Origin: Sphingomonas endophytica
GTDB taxonomy: Bacteria; Pseudomonadota; Alphaproteobacteria; Sphingomonadales; Sphingomonadaceae
Direction: 5' to 3'
Length of the DNA stretch: 64,000 nt
Assembly: GCF_014199415.1 (NCBI RefSeq)
Contig: NZ_JACIJN010000003.1
Location: 248,001 to 312,000, forward strand
Under the pieces are notes generated by a model. The model was not told the DNA's origin and searched no databases. It saw only the letters and a list, made by a program, of their open reading frames with translations. The position numbers and the translations under genes were made by a program. This document shows positions 44,075 to 53,457 of this stretch, piece after piece. Position 1 is the stretch's first letter; every line of letters starts with the position of its first letter.

Positions 44075-45628
44075 TTATTCCCACTCGATCGTGCCGGGCG
44101 GCTTCGACGTATAGTCGTAGGTGACGCGGTTGACGCCCTTGACCTCGTTGATGATCCGCGTCGCGACGCGCGGCAGGAAGCCGCCCGGAAACTCGAATGC
44201 CTCGGCGGTCATGCCGTCGACCGAGGTCACCGCGCGCAGCGCCAGCACGCTGTCATAGGTCCGCCCATCGCCCATCACCCCGACCGAGCGCACCGGCAGC
44301 AACACCGCGAACGCCTGCCAGATCGTGTCGTAGAGCCCCGCGTTGCGGATTTCCTCGAGATAGATCGCATCGGCCTTGCGCAGGATGTCGCAGCGCTCGC
44401 GCGTCACCTCGCCGGGAATGCGGATCGCCAGCCCCGGCCCCGGGAACGGATGGCGGCTGACGAACACCTCGGGCAGCCCCAGCTCGCGGCCGAGCGCGCG
44501 GACCTCATCCTTGAACAATTCGCGCAGCGGCTCGACGAGCTTCATGTTCATCCGCTCGGGCAGCCCGCCGACATTGTGGTGGCTCTTGATCGTCACCGAC
44601 GGACCGCCGGTGAAGCTGACGCTCTCGATCACGTCCGGATAGAGCGTGCCCTGCGCGAGGAAGTCCGCGCCGCCGATCTTCTTCGCCTCCGCCTCGAACA
44701 CGTCGATGAAGGTCTTGCCGATGAACTTGCGCTTCGCCTCCGGGTCGGTGACGCCGGCCAGCCCGTCCATGAACAGGTCCTGCGCCTGCACGTGCACCAG
44801 CGGGATGTTATAGGCACCACGGAACAGCCCGACGACCTGCTCGGCCTCGCCCTGACGCAAGATGCCGCCGTCGACGAACACGCAGGTGAGCTGCTCGCCG
44901 ATCGCCTCGTGGATCAGTACCGCCGCGACTGCCGAATCGACCCCGCCCGACAGGCCGCAGATCACGCGCCGGTCGCCGACCTGTTCGCGGATCTCGGCGA
45001 TCTTGACGCTGCGGAACTCGGCCATCGTCCAGTCGCCGGCCAGCCCGCAGACGTGGCGCGCGAAATTGGCGATCAGCTTGGCGCCGTGCGGCGTGTGGAC
45101 GACCTCGGGGTGGAACTGCATCCCGTAGAAGCGCCGCGCCTCGTCGGCGGTGATCGCGAACGGCGCGCCGGGCGAGGAGGCGACGGGGGCGAAGCCGGGG
45201 GCGAGCGCCGCGACATGGTCGCCGTGGCTCATCCACACCTGATGCTTCTCGCCGGCCTGCCACAGCCCGTCGAACAGCGCGCAGGTCTGGTCGACCTGCA
45301 CGAACGCCAGCCCGAACTCGCCCGACATGCCCTTTTCGACGCGTCCGCCGAGCTGGGTGTTCATCACCTGCTGCCCGTAGCAGATGCCGAGCACGGGGAC
45401 GCCGGCGTCGAAGATCTCCTGCGGCGCGCGCGGGCTGTTGTCATCGACCACCGACGCCGGGCCGCCCGACAGGATCACGCCCTTCGGCTTCAGCCGCGCG
45501 AACGCCTCGGCCGCGGACTGGAAGGGCGCGACCTCGCTATAGACTCCCGCCTCGCGGACGCGACGCGCGATCAGCTGGGTCACCTGGCTGCCGAAATCGA
45601 CGATGAGGATGTTGTCGGGATGCTCCAT
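44075..45628 (-). CDS. guaA: GMP synthase (glutamine-hydrolysing)
   Basis: Makes GMP from XMP, ATP and glutamine. The 517-aa product has the class I glutamine amidotransferase domain first ([20 protein letters not shown]; nucleophile Cys in [19 protein letters not shown]), then the ATP pyrophosphatase P-loop [20 protein letters not shown] and the C-terminal dimer domain ending [14 protein letters not shown]. Complete and of normal length. Converges with the LysR gene. Confidence 0.98.
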   Translation of the reverse strand: MEHPDNILIVDFGSQVTQLIARRVREAGVYSEVAPFQSAAEAFARLKPKGVILSGGPASVVDDNSPRAPQEIFDAGVPVLGICYGQQVMNTQLGGRVEKGMSGEFGLAFVQVDQTCALFDGLWQAGEKHQVWMSHGDHVAALAPGFAPVASSPGAPFAITADEARRFYGMQFHPEVVHTPHGAKLIANFARHVCGLAGDWTMAEFRSVKIAEIREQVGDRRVICGLSGGVDSAVAAVLIHEAIGEQLTCVFVDGGILRQGEAEQVVGLFRGAYNIPLVHVQAQDLFMDGLAGVTDPEAKRKFIGKTFIDVFEAEAKKIGGADFLAQGTLYPDVIESVSFTGGPSVTIKSHHNVGGLPERMNMKLVEPLRELFKDEVRALGRELGLPEVFVSRHPFPGPGLAIRIPGEVTRERCDILRKADAIYLEEIRNAGLYDTIWQAFAVLLPVRSVGVMGDGRTYDSVLALRAVTSVDGMTAEAFEFPGGFLPRVATRIINEVKGVNRVTYDYTSKPPGTIEWE

Positions 45629-45693
45629 GGCGGGCCTGTAGCGGGATGGCGCGCGGGGGGAAAGAGGGGCGCTTGAGGGTTCGACTTCTCACC

Positions 45694-45804
45694 CGTCATC
45701 CCGGACCCTTCGGCAAGCTCAGGAGAGCCTTGATCCGGTATCCCCCTTCTTTCTTCCGACAGCAGGAAGAAGAAGCGGGGCCCCGGATCAAGTCCGGGGC
45801 GACG
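45694..45804. repeat. Family B paired repeat, copy 5
   Basis: CGTCATCCCGGACCCTTCGG and GCTTGATCCGG-like left part, then AGGAAGAAGAAGCGGGGCCC..CGGATCAAGTCCGGGGCGACG on the right. The left arm is interrupted by a CTTCGGCAAGCTCAGGAGAG insert. Confidence 0.78.
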
Positions 45805-45811
45805 AGAAGGG

Positions 45812-46600
45812 TCAGCCACGCACCCCTTTCGGCACCGTCTCGCCCTCGCGCAGCGTCAGCACCTCGACGCCGGTCGCGGTCACCGCCACCGTATGCTCGA
45901 ATTGCGCGGAGAGCTTGCCGTCGCCGGTGACGACCGTCCAGCCGTCGTCGCGCGTCGCGACCTTACGCGTGCCCTGATTGACCATCGGCTCGACCGTGAA
46001 GGTCATGCCCTCGCGCAGCACCGGACCGGTGCCGGGGCGACCGTAATTGAGCACCTCGGGTGCCTCGTGCATCTCGCGCCCGATGCCGTGGCCGCAAAAG
46101 TCGCGGACCACCGCATAGCCGTGCTGCTTGGCGTGGCGGTCGATCGCCGCGCCGACATCGCCGAGCCGCGCGCCCGCGCGGACCTGTGCGATCCCCTTCC
46201 ACATCGCTTCCTGCGCGACGCGCACCAGCCGCCGCGCGGCGGGCGCGACCTCGCCGACCAGATAGGTCTTGCTGGAGTCGGCGATGAAGCCGTTCTTCTC
46301 CAGCGTGATGTCGAGATTGACGATGTCGCCGTCGCGGATCACGTCGGCGTCGTTCGGCACGCCGTGGCAGACGACCTGGTTGATCGAACTATTGAGCACG
46401 AACGCGAAGTCATACTGCCCCTTGCTGGCGGGACGCGCGTGCAGCTCGTCGACGATATAGCGCTCGACCCGGTCGTTGATCGCCAGCGTCGACTGGCCGG
46501 CGAGCGTCTCGCGGTCGAGCATCGCGAACACCTGCGCGAGCAGCCGGCCGGACTCGCGCATCAGCGCCAGCTCGTCCGGAGTCTTGAGGATCGCGGTCAT
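45812..46600 (-). CDS. map: Type I methionine aminopeptidase
   Basis: Removes N-terminal Met from nascent proteins. The 262-aa product has the five metal ligands in order: GDIVNLDITLEKNGFIADSS (Asp pair), HGIGREMHEAPEV with the metal His, MTFTVEPMVNQG (Glu) and SAQFEHTVAV (Glu). HGVPNDADVIRDG is the usual N-terminal His loop. The ATG at 46600 is chosen; it overlaps the preceding ParD-like gene by 4 nt (ATGA). Confidence 0.96.
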   Translation of the reverse strand: MTAILKTPDELALMRESGRLLAQVFAMLDRETLAGQSTLAINDRVERYIVDELHARPASKGQYDFAFVLNSSINQVVCHGVPNDADVIRDGDIVNLDITLEKNGFIADSSKTYLVGEVAPAARRLVRVAQEAMWKGIAQVRAGARLGDVGAAIDRHAKQHGYAVVRDFCGHGIGREMHEAPEVLNYGRPGTGPVLREGMTFTVEPMVNQGTRKVATRDDGWTVVTGDGKLSAQFEHTVAVTATGVEVLTLREGETVPKGVRG

Positions 46601-46791
46601 GCAGCGGTCGCGATCGGCACGGCAGCGCGCTCGCGGGCGACGATCTCGTTGAACGACAGGGTCGGGTTCGCCTCGGCGAGCATCCCGATCTTCATCCAGA
46701 ATTCCGCCTGCGCATTGATCGAGCGGCACATCACCGTGCTCGCGCGACGCGCTTCCTCATGGAGCACGTCGTCGATCTTCACAATGCCCAC
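46597..46791 (-). CDS. ParD-like antitoxin family protein, GTG start
   Basis: A 64-aa ribbon-helix-helix-like protein: VGIVKIDDVLHEEARRASTV, MCRSINAQAEFWMKIGMLAE, ANPTLSFNEIV. This is the ParD-like family; no ParE toxin gene is next to it. The GTG at 46791 gives M-G-I-V-K-I, the usual start, with GGAG 7 nt upstream, and the stop overlaps map by 4 nt. It may act as a DNA-binding regulator of its own operon with map. Confidence 0.78.
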   Translation of the reverse strand: MGIVKIDDVLHEEARRASTVMCRSINAQAEFWMKIGMLAEANPTLSFNEIVARERAAVPIATAA

Positions 46792-46859
46792 ACAACTTCT
46801 CCACGCACTTATCAACATACGAAGCGTATACGGTGTGGATAGCCGAGTGTCACCTCATC

Positions 46860-46954
46860 CGTCATTCCCGCGTAGGCGGGAATCCAGAACCCAGGGCGTT
46901 TCGAAAGAGTCGTGAGGCCAGTGCGTCTGGATTCCCGCCTTCGCGGGAATGACG
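46860..46954. repeat. Family C paired palindromic repeat, copy 3
   Basis: CGTCATTCCCGCGTAGGCGG..GAATCCAGA and TCTGGATTCCCGCCTTCGCG..GGAATGACG around a 45-nt spacer, between the ParD-like gene and the rplQ terminator. Confidence 0.9.
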
Positions 46955-46988
46955 GCCGGGCGAGACTGTCGGGCACCGGCCACATCAC

Positions 46989-47020
46989 GAAAAAGGCCGC
47001 CCCGTTGCCGGAGCGGCCTG
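46989..47020 (-). terminator. Intrinsic terminator after rplQ
   Basis: On the minus strand AGGCCGCTCC and GGGGCGGCCT pair (one wobble) around GGCAAC, followed by TTTTTC. It starts 24 nt after the rplQ stop and closes the alpha operon. Confidence 0.88.
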
Positions 47021-47043
47021 TTCGTTTCAGCGCGGTCGCCCGA

Positions 47044-47469
47044 TCAGGCGGCGGCGTCGAAATCCTCGTCGTCGTTCATCACCGGACCCGAGTCCTGGCC
47101 CTTGGCCGAGACGTCGCGGTCGACGAACTCGATGATCGCCATCGGCGAGGCATCCGACGCGCGGATGCCGGCCTTGATGATGCGCGTGTAACCGCCGTTG
47201 CGGTCGGCGTAGCGCTTGGCGAGCACGTCGAACAGCTTGACCAGCTGCGCGTCGTCGAGCAGCCGGGCGTGCGCCAGACGGCGGTTCGACAGGCCGCCCT
47301 TCTTGCCGAGCGTCACCAGCTTCTCGATGTACGGACGCAGTTCCTTCGCCTTGGCGACGGTGGTGGTGATCTGCTCATGCTTGATGAGCGCGGCCGACAT
47401 GTTGCGGAACAGCGCGATGCGATGTGCCGAGGTACGCTGCAGCTTACGACCGCCTACACGATGGCGCAT
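47044..47469 (-). CDS. rplQ: 50S ribosomal protein L17
   Basis: The 141-aa product opens [20 protein letters not shown], has [20 protein letters not shown] and [20 protein letters not shown]. The C-terminal 20 residues are acidic, as in other alphaproteobacteria. Last gene of the alpha operon; the gap to rpoA is unusually long (257 nt) and holds repeats. Confidence 0.98.
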   Translation of the reverse strand: MRHRVGGRKLQRTSAHRIALFRNMSAALIKHEQITTTVAKAKELRPYIEKLVTLGKKGGLSNRRLAHARLLDDAQLVKLFDVLAKRYADRNGGYTRIIKAGIRASDASPMAIIEFVDRDVSAKGQDSGPVMNDDEDFDAAA

Positions 47470-47547
47470 GATAGTCTTCCTTCTCGTTCGTCAGGGGGCC
47501 GTTCGACGGAACCCCGGGACAGGTGAGGACGGTGGCTCACCCGATTT

Positions 47548-47582
47548 GCCGTCGCCGCTGCGGAGGCAGGGGCCCATGTCTG
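47548..47582 (+). repeat. Family E repeat, third copy
   Basis: GCCGTCGCCGCTGCGGAGGC..AGGGGCCCATGTCTG matches the unit paired at 28605-28737 in the hslVU operon. Confidence 0.65.
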
Positions 47583-47626
47583 GTTCGGCGTTCGGGACGC
47601 CGGTTGTTATCGCAGGAGGTGGCCGG

Positions 47627-47725
47627 GTGGCGACGCGGCAGAGCCGCGTCGTCGGTCGGGGCGGCTGGCCGCCCCGCCGGCCGGGCTTGCGCCGTCTCGC
47701 GCGTAGCATGGCTACGCGCGTGCGG
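47627..47725 (+). repeat. Family D GC-rich multi-palindrome, copy 3
   Basis: GCGACGCGGCAGAGCCGCGT..CGTCGGTCGGGGCGGCTGG..CCGCCCCGCCGGCCGGGC, then CGCGCGTAGCATGGCTACGC. It ends at the rpoA stop codon, the same 3'-end position as copy 2. Confidence 0.72.
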
Positions 47726-47726
47726 C

Positions 47727-48791
47727 TCAGCCCATGATTTCCTGCTCGAGCTTCTTGGCGACTTCCTCGATGTTCTCGGGCGGCCAGCCGGGGATTTCCA
47801 TCCCAAGCCGCAGCCCCATCGACGACAGCACTTCCTTGATCTCGTTGAGCGACTTGCGGCCGAAGTTCGGCGTGCGCAGCATCTCGGCCTCGGTCTTGCC
47901 GACCAGATCGCCGATATAGATGATGTTGTCGTTCTTGAGGCAGTTCGCCGAACGGACCGACAGTTCCAGCTCGTCGACCTTCTTAAGCAGGTAACGGTTG
48001 ATCTGCGCGGTGTCGCTCGGGGCCTCGCCACCCGTCGCCGCCGGCGCGGCAACGCCGATCGGCGCCGACCGCGTGACCGACGAATCGTCGAAGTGGACGA
48101 ACAGCGCCAGCTGGTCCTGAAGGATGCGACCGGCATAGCCGACCGCGTCTTCCGGGGTCACGGTGCCGTCGGTCTCGATCGTCAGCGTCAGCTTGTCGTA
48201 ATCCAGGTCCTGCCCGACGCGGGTCGGGTCGACCTTGTACGATACCTGACGTACCGGCGAGTAGAGCGCGTCGACCGGGATCAGCCCGATCGGCGCATCC
48301 GCCGGACGGTTGTTGACCGCCGCGACATAGCCCTTACCGACATCGGCGGTCAGTTCCATGTTGAACGTCGCGCCCTCGTCGAGATGGCAGATGACCAGCT
48401 CGGGGTTCATCACCTCGATGTCGCCCGACACCGCGATGTCGCCCGCCTTCACCTCGGCGGGGCCGGTGGCGGAAAGCTGGAGCCGCTTCGGGCCTTCGCC
48501 CTGCATCCGGATCGCGATCTGCTTCACGTTCAGGACGATGTCGGTCACGTCCTCGCGAACGCCCGCAAGCGAGCTGAACTCGTGGAGCACGTTCTCGATC
48601 TTGATCGACGTCACCGCCGCGCCCTGCAGCGACGACAGCAGCACGCGCCGCAGCGCGTTGCCCAGCGTGAGGCCGAAGCCCCGCTCCAGCGGCTCGGCGA
48701 CGAAGGTCGCCTTGCGCTTGCCGTCACCGCTCTTCTTTTCGAGCTGGTTGGGCTTCTTCAGTTCTTGCCAGTTCTTTGCGTTGACAGACAA
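47727..48791 (-). CDS. rpoA: DNA-directed RNA polymerase subunit alpha, TTG start
   Basis: The 354-aa product begins at a TTG giving [20 protein letters not shown], in line with relatives; no ATG fits, and GGGGACGAG lies just upstream. N-terminal assembly domain: [20 protein letters not shown] then [21 protein letters not shown]-terminal domain: [40 protein letters not shown]. All expected regions are present. A longer frame reaches a GTG at 48857 but that extension is unlike RpoA. Confidence 0.95.
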   Translation of the reverse strand: MSVNAKNWQELKKPNQLEKKSGDGKRKATFVAEPLERGFGLTLGNALRRVLLSSLQGAAVTSIKIENVLHEFSSLAGVREDVTDIVLNVKQIAIRMQGEGPKRLQLSATGPAEVKAGDIAVSGDIEVMNPELVICHLDEGATFNMELTADVGKGYVAAVNNRPADAPIGLIPVDALYSPVRQVSYKVDPTRVGQDLDYDKLTLTIETDGTVTPEDAVGYAGRILQDQLALFVHFDDSSVTRSAPIGVAAPAATGGEAPSDTAQINRYLLKKVDELELSVRSANCLKNDNIIYIGDLVGKTEAEMLRTPNFGRKSLNEIKEVLSSMGLRLGMEIPGWPPENIEEVAKKLEQEIMG

Positions 48792-48885
48792 GCTCTCGTC
48801 CCCTGGGGTTGGGCCGGACGCGGGGGACGCGTACGGCCGGGTAATGAACGTGGCCACTCGTCAGCGGCCACGCGAAGCGTGATCG

Positions 48886-49275
48886 TCAGACGCGACGGCG
48901 CTTGGACGGGCGGACGCCGTTGTGCGGGATCGAGGTCACGTCGCGGATCGACGTGATCTGGAAACCGACCGCCTGCAGCGCGCGCAGTGCCGATTCGCGG
49001 CCCGAACCGGGGCCCTTGACCTCGACCTCGAGCGTGCGGACGCCGTGCTCGGCGGCCTTCTTGCCCGCGTCCTCGGCTGCGACCTGCGCCGCATACGGGG
49101 TCGACTTGCGGCTGCCCTTGAACCCCATCATGCCGGCCGACGACCAGCTGATCGCATTGCCCTGCGCATCGGTGATGGTGATCATGGTGTTGTTGAAGCT
49201 GGCGTTCACGTGCGCGACGCCCGCGGTGATGTTCTTGCGCTCGCGCCGACGAATGCGCTGCGGTGCCTGTGCCAT
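48886..49275 (-). CDS. rpsK: 30S ribosomal protein S11
   Basis: The 129-aa product has [40 protein letters not shown] and the closing [18 protein letters not shown], all standard for S11. A 6-bp hairpin with GTGGCC/GGCCAC arms lies in the 94-nt gap before rpoA. Confidence 0.98.
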   Translation of the reverse strand: MAQAPQRIRRRERKNITAGVAHVNASFNNTMITITDAQGNAISWSSAGMMGFKGSRKSTPYAAQVAAEDAGKKAAEHGVRTLEVEVKGPGSGRESALRALQAVGFQITSIRDVTSIPHNGVRPSKRRRV

Positions 49276-49358
49276 ATGGTATTCCTGACCTTATCTTACA
49301 ACGCGGCCGGGAGGCGTGAACCTGCAACCGGCCAACGGAGAGGAAGAAGCGCTGACGC

Positions 49359-49727
49359 TTACTTCTTCTTGCCGGCGATCGGCTTCGCCTTGCCCTTGCG
49401 GGTACGCGCGTTGGTGTGCGTGCGCTGGCCGCGGACCGGCAGGCCCTTGCGGTGACGCAGGCCGCGATAGCAGGCCAGATCCATCAGGCGCTTGATGTTC
49501 ATCGCGGTCTCGCGACGCAGATCACCCTCGACCGTGTGGTCGGCGTCGATCGTCTCGCGGATCTGCAGCACTTCCTGATCGCTCAGGTCCTGCACGCGAC
49601 GATCGGCGGCGATGTTCAGCTTCGTGGTGATTTCCAGCGCCTTGGCCGGACCGATGCCGTGGATATAGGTCAGCGCGATCAGAACGCGCTTGTTGGTCGG
49701 GATATTGACACCCGCGATACGTGCCAT
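49359..49727 (-). CDS. rpsM: 30S ribosomal protein S13
   Basis: The 122-aa product begins [20 protein letters not shown] and has [33 protein letters not shown] and a basic tail [30 protein letters not shown] precedes the ATG. First gene of the alpha operon, which here lacks rpsD as usual in alphaproteobacteria. Confidence 0.98.
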   Translation of the reverse strand: MARIAGVNIPTNKRVLIALTYIHGIGPAKALEITTKLNIAADRRVQDLSDQEVLQIRETIDADHTVEGDLRRETAMNIKRLMDLACYRGLRHRKGLPVRGQRTHTNARTRKGKAKPIAGKKK

Positions 49728-49893
49728 GAAGTTTTTCTCCTGTGCTCCACGGGATGCGGCATGGCTGCCACGCACCCCATCTCGTCGCATTGCAACTCCG
49801 CCCCGCCGCCTCCCGTTGTCCTGGCCGCGAGCGCGGCAAAAACGGCAGGCACGAACGTACCGCCGGGAATCGATGGATTGGAAGGAAGAGCGG

Positions 49894-50151
49894 TTAGGCG
49901 GGCGGTAACGTCGTGTCAAGCGACGGGTTCCGCTCGATTCGCCGCAACTGGCTCCAGCGCCGCAACGCCACGACGAACCACGCCAGTTCGACCAGCCCGA
50001 ACGGCCACGCGCCTTGCAGGAAGCCGTAGGCCGATCCCAGCAGGCAGCCGATCGCGAACAGCAACGTCCAAAAGGCCGCGCGCGCCTCCAGCGCGTAGCA
50101 GATCAACGTGAAGGTGACCGCGAACAGTCCGAAGGCGGTGAGCGCATCCAT
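49894..50151 (-). CDS. Small membrane protein between spc and alpha operons, unknown
   Basis: An 85-aa protein with three hydrophobic stretches ([56 protein letters not shown]) and a basic C-terminal tail. It resembles small conserved inner-membrane proteins of unknown function. It lies after the adk terminator, so it must have its own promoter or serve as a leader gene before rpsM. Confidence 0.68.
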   Translation of the reverse strand: MDALTAFGLFAVTFTLICYALEARAAFWTLLFAIGCLLGSAYGFLQGAWPFGLVELAWFVVALRRWSQLRRIERNPSLDTTLPPA

Positions 50152-50200
50152 GCGCCGCCTTGTTACCCAGACGCACCGCGAGGACCACCCCGCCGCGCCG

Positions 50201-50242
50201 AAAAAGAAAAGGCCGACGGAGGACAGGGAACCTCCGCCGGCC
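50201..50242 (-). terminator. Intrinsic terminator after adk (end of spc operon)
   Basis: On the minus strand GGCCGGCGGAGG pairs with CCTCCGTCGGCC (one wobble) around an 8-nt loop, followed by TTTTCTTTTT. A very clear terminator that separates the spc and alpha operons. Confidence 0.92.
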
Positions 50243-50393
50243 ATCGCCAACCTTCGGGAGTTCAGGCGGCGATCAGTGCCGTCGCCCTCGGGAGAAAGAA
50301 GCGACGGGGCAGCGTGCGTCTCGCTGCCGACCCGATCGCCTCTACACCTCCCAACCCCACGATCGCCTTACGCGACCATGACATTTCCGTCAC

Positions 50394-51050
50394 TTATTGC
50401 GCGGGCACCGCCTCAAGGATCGACTCGATCTGCGCGGTCACCGCGTCCATCGCACCCATGCCGTCGACCCGCGTCACGAGCCCACGCGCTTCGTAGATCG
50501 GGATGATCGGCGCGGTCTTGGCGCGATATTCCGCCATCCGCGTCCGCACCGTCGCCTCGTTGTCGTCGGGACGACGCTTGAACTCGTGCGCGCCGCACAC
50601 GTCGCAGGTGCCCTCGACCTTCGGCTGCTTGAAGCGATCGTGATAGCCCGCGCCACAATTGCCGCAGGTGAAGCGCCCGACGATCCGCTCGACAAGCGCA
50701 TCCTCGTCGACTTCCAGCTCGATCACCGCATCGAGCTTCTGCCCGCGCTCGTCGAGCAACAGGTCGAGCGCATCGGCCTGCGCGGCGGTGCGCGGATAGC
50801 CGTCGAAGATCGCGCCGTTCGCGGTGCCGGCGTCGAGTCGCTCGCCGATCAGCGCCGAGACGATCGCGTCGCTGACCAGCTCGCCAGCCTCCATCACCGC
50901 CTTGGCCTGCAAGCCGACCGGCGTGCCCGCCTTCACCGCGGCGCGCAGCATGTCACCGGTGGACAGCTGCACCATGTCATGGTGCTCGACCAGCCGTTGC
51001 GCCTGGGTTCCCTTGCCCGCCCCCGGCGGCCCCAGCAGAATGATGTTCAC
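50394..51050 (-). CDS. adk: Adenylate kinase, zinc-LID form, GTG start
   Basis: The 218-aa product starts VNIILLGPPGAGKGTQAQRL (P-loop at residues 7-15) from a GTG with GGAGAG upstream. The LID domain keeps four cysteines, FTCGNCGAGYHDRF and GTCDVCGAHEFKRR, so it should bind zinc. RPDDNEATVRTRMAEY is the usual closing motif of the LID. Sits after secY, as in many bacteria. Confidence 0.97.
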   Translation of the reverse strand: MNIILLGPPGAGKGTQAQRLVEHHDMVQLSTGDMLRAAVKAGTPVGLQAKAVMEAGELVSDAIVSALIGERLDAGTANGAIFDGYPRTAAQADALDLLLDERGQKLDAVIELEVDEDALVERIVGRFTCGNCGAGYHDRFKQPKVEGTCDVCGAHEFKRRPDDNEATVRTRMAEYRAKTAPIIPIYEARGLVTRVDGMGAMDAVTAQIESILEAVPAQ

Positions 51051-51093
51051 CGAACTCTCCCCTTTGCGCCCGTCCCTGCCGGGCGTCATTGCC

Positions 51094-52440
51094 TCAGCGG
51101 CGGCGCGCGCCCTTCAGCTTCGCCTTCTTGATGAGATCGCCGTACTGGTGCGCCAGCAGGTGCGACTGGATCTGCGTCACCGTATCCATCGTCACGTTGA
51201 CGACGATCAGCAGGCTGGTCCCGCCCAGATAGAAGGGGATCGACAGCGCCGACACCAGATATTCCGGCACGACGCAGATGAAGGTCAGATACGCCGCGCC
51301 GATCACCGTGATGCGGGTCAGCACGTAATCGAAATAGCTCTCGGTGTTCTTGCCGGGGCGGATGCCCGGGATGAACCCGCCGTAGCGCTTCAGATTCTCG
51401 GCCGTCTCCTCGGGGTTGAACACCACCGCGGTGTAGAAGAACGAGAAGAAGATGATCCCGGCGGCGTAGAGCGCCATGTACACCGGCGAGCCATGCTGGA
51501 GATACTGGTTCAGCCCGATCAGGATGTCGCCGAAGCGGCTCTCGCCCGCGACGCGGTTGCCCGCGAACTGCGTGATCGTCAGCGGCAGCAGCAGCAGCGA
51601 CGAAGCGAAGATCGGAGGGATCACGCCCGCGGTGTTGATCTTGAGCGGCAGGTGGCTGCGATCGGCCTGCATCCCGCGCTGCGTCTGGCGCTTGGGATAT
51701 TGGATCAGGATGCGGCGCTGCGCGCGCTCCATGAAGCAGATCAGCAGGATCAGCCCGACCACCACGACCACGATCGCGATGATCGACACCGCGCTGGTCG
51801 ACCCCGAACGCCCGCCTTCGAGCAGGTTGAGCAACGTCGTCGGCAGATGCGCGACGATGCCGGCCATGATGATCAGCGACACGCCGTTGCCGATGCCGCG
51901 GCTGGTGATCTGCTCACCCAGCCACATCAGGAACATCGTCCCGCCGATCAGCGAGATCACCGCGCCGACGCGGAACAGCATCCCCGGCTCGATCACCGCG
52001 CCGCCGGCCTCGAGCCCGCGTGCGATGAAATAGCCCTGCACCGCGGTCAGGCCGACGGTGCCGTAGCGGGTATATTGGTTGAGCTTCTTGCGCCCCGACT
52101 CGCCTTCCTTCTTGATCGCGGCGAGCTGCGGGCTCAGCGAGGTCGCGAGCTGCACGACGATCGACGCCGTGATGTACGGCATCACGCCGAGCGCGATCAG
52201 CGACGCGCGCGACAGCGAGCCGCCCGAGAAGGTGTTGAAGAAGTCGAGCACGCCGCCCTTCATCCGTTCGGCCAGCACGCCGAGCTGCGTCGGGTCGATC
52301 CCCGGCAGCGGAACGTAGCTGAGCAGACGGAAAACGATCAGCGCGCCGATCGTAAACCACAGTCGCTTCTTGAGGTCGGTAGCCTGCGAGAATTTCGCGA
52401 GGCTGATGCTCTGCGCCATCTGGTCGGCTGCGGATGCCAT
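51094..52440 (-). CDS. secY: Protein translocase subunit SecY
   Basis: The 448-aa product has ten predicted membrane helices, with KRLWFTIGALIVFRLLSYVP LPGID as TM1 region, the plug-side GGSLSRASLIALGVMPYITA, and GYFIARGLEAGG. The last loop has FNPEETAENLKRYGGFIPGI RPG. Normal length. It forms the SecYEG channel in the inner membrane. Preceded by a hairpin after rplO. Confidence 0.97.
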   Translation of the reverse strand: MASAADQMAQSISLAKFSQATDLKKRLWFTIGALIVFRLLSYVPLPGIDPTQLGVLAERMKGGVLDFFNTFSGGSLSRASLIALGVMPYITASIVVQLATSLSPQLAAIKKEGESGRKKLNQYTRYGTVGLTAVQGYFIARGLEAGGAVIEPGMLFRVGAVISLIGGTMFLMWLGEQITSRGIGNGVSLIIMAGIVAHLPTTLLNLLEGGRSGSTSAVSIIAIVVVVVGLILLICFMERAQRRILIQYPKRQTQRGMQADRSHLPLKINTAGVIPPIFASSLLLLPLTITQFAGNRVAGESRFGDILIGLNQYLQHGSPVYMALYAAGIIFFSFFYTAVVFNPEETAENLKRYGGFIPGIRPGKNTESYFDYVLTRITVIGAAYLTFICVVPEYLVSALSIPFYLGGTSLLIVVNVTMDTVTQIQSHLLAHQYGDLIKKAKLKGARRR

Positions 52441-52614
52441 CGTGTCGGTGTATCCTGGAAACGAAGAACGGCGGGATGCGTTTGTACCGCCCCGCCGCTC
52501 ATATAGGCGCTTGGCGCGCCTTGTCTAACCCGGTGAGGCGCGAACGGCGGGAAAGCCGGCAGGTCGGGCGTCCCGCGCGCGCGGTTGCCGCGCGCCACCG
52601 GCCCGGAAACGACG

Positions 52615-52643
52615 AAGGGGCGCGGACCCAGCCCGCGCCCCTT
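52615..52643 (-). terminator. 11-bp perfect hairpin between rplO and secY
   Basis: AAGGGGCGCGG and CCGCGCCCCTT pair around GCTGGGT, 11 nt after the rplO stop on the minus strand. The following sequence is CGTCGTTTCC, a weak T-run, so partial termination or mRNA stabilisation is more likely than full termination within the operon. Confidence 0.6.
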
Positions 52644-52653
52644 CCCCGATTCG

Positions 52654-53175
52654 TTATGCCTGCGTGCGCGCGTTCTGCGCGGTGCGGTGCTTGGCCTTGG
52701 CCTTTTCCGCAGCCGGCACGATCTCTGGCACGGTGACCGAGCCACCCGCCTTTTCGACCGCTTCGCGCGCCGACGCCGAAACGCCCGCGACGGTGAAGTT
52801 CAGCTTCGCCGAATACTCGCCCTTGGCGAGCAGTCGGACGCCGTCCTTGCCGCCACGCGCCAGACCGGCCGCCTTCAGCGCGCCATGGTCGATGTCGGTT
52901 GCGGTCAGCTTGCCCGAGTCGATCGCCTTCTGGATCGCGCCCAGGTTCACCTCGGCATAATCCTTGGCGAAGATGTTGTTGAAGCCGCGCTTCGGCAGCC
53001 GCATGTGAAGCGGCATCTGGCCGCCCTCGAAGCCCGCGATCGACACGCCTTCGCGGCTCTTCTGGCCCTTCTGACCGCGACCGCCGGTCTTGCCCTTGCC
53101 CGAGCCGATGCCGCGACCGACCCGGATCTTGCGGTGACGGGCGCCCTGGTTGTCGCTGAGTTCGTTGAGCTTCAT
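52654..53175 (-). CDS. rplO: 50S ribosomal protein L15
   Basis: The 173-aa product starts [20 protein letters not shown], then [20 protein letters not shown] and [19 protein letters not shown], the standard L15 glycine-rich N-terminus. The C-terminal tail is Lys/Ala-rich and slightly long. Followed by a strong hairpin. Confidence 0.97.
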   Translation of the reverse strand: MKLNELSDNQGARHRKIRVGRGIGSGKGKTGGRGQKGQKSREGVSIAGFEGGQMPLHMRLPKRGFNNIFAKDYAEVNLGAIQKAIDSGKLTATDIDHGALKAAGLARGGKDGVRLLAKGEYSAKLNFTVAGVSASAREAVEKAGGSVTVPEIVPAAEKAKAKHRTAQNARTQA

Positions 53176-53214
53176 GTTATGCACTCGCTTTCGCTTTTTA
53201 CGCGCTGAAATAAG

Positions 53215-53238
53215 GAAGGGGGCCGGTTAGCCCCCTTC
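53215..53238 (-). terminator. 8-bp hairpin between rpmD and rplO
   Basis: GAAGGGGG and CCCCCTTC pair around CTAACCGG on the minus strand, followed by CTTATTTC. It lies inside the spc operon and may be an attenuator or processing site. Confidence 0.5.
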
Positions 53239-53271
53239 GCTCGTCTTGTCATCACCGAAGTGACGAAGGGC

Positions 53272-53451
53272 TCAGCCCTCCACCACCTCGACCATGTGCT
53301 GCACCTTGCGGATCATGCCGCGGACCGACTCGGTATCCTCGAGTTCGGACACCTTGTGCATCTTGTTGAGGCCCAGGCCGACCAGAGTCGCGCGCTGGTC
53401 CTTGGTGCGCCGGATCGGCGATCCGGTCTGCTTCACCTTGATGGTCGCCAT
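53272..53451 (-). CDS. rpmD: 50S ribosomal protein L30
   Basis: The 59-aa product [20 protein letters not shown] continues [20 protein letters not shown] and [16 protein letters not shown], matching L30. It is too short for most open-frame listings but lies in the fixed spc order, 6 nt after rpsE. Confidence 0.96.
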   Translation of the reverse strand: MATIKVKQTGSPIRRTKDQRATLVGLGLNKMHKVSELEDTESVRGMIRKVQHMVEVVEG

Positions 53452-53457
53452 GTCGCC

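Noticed and set aside
46597..46791. Complete type II toxin-antitoxin system
   Set aside because: Only the ParD-like half is present; the neighbouring gene is methionine aminopeptidase.
52441..52653. A short gene (rpmJ or infA) between rplO and secY
   Set aside because: No open frame with the expected Cys/Arg-rich L36 or IF-1 sequence was found on either strand.
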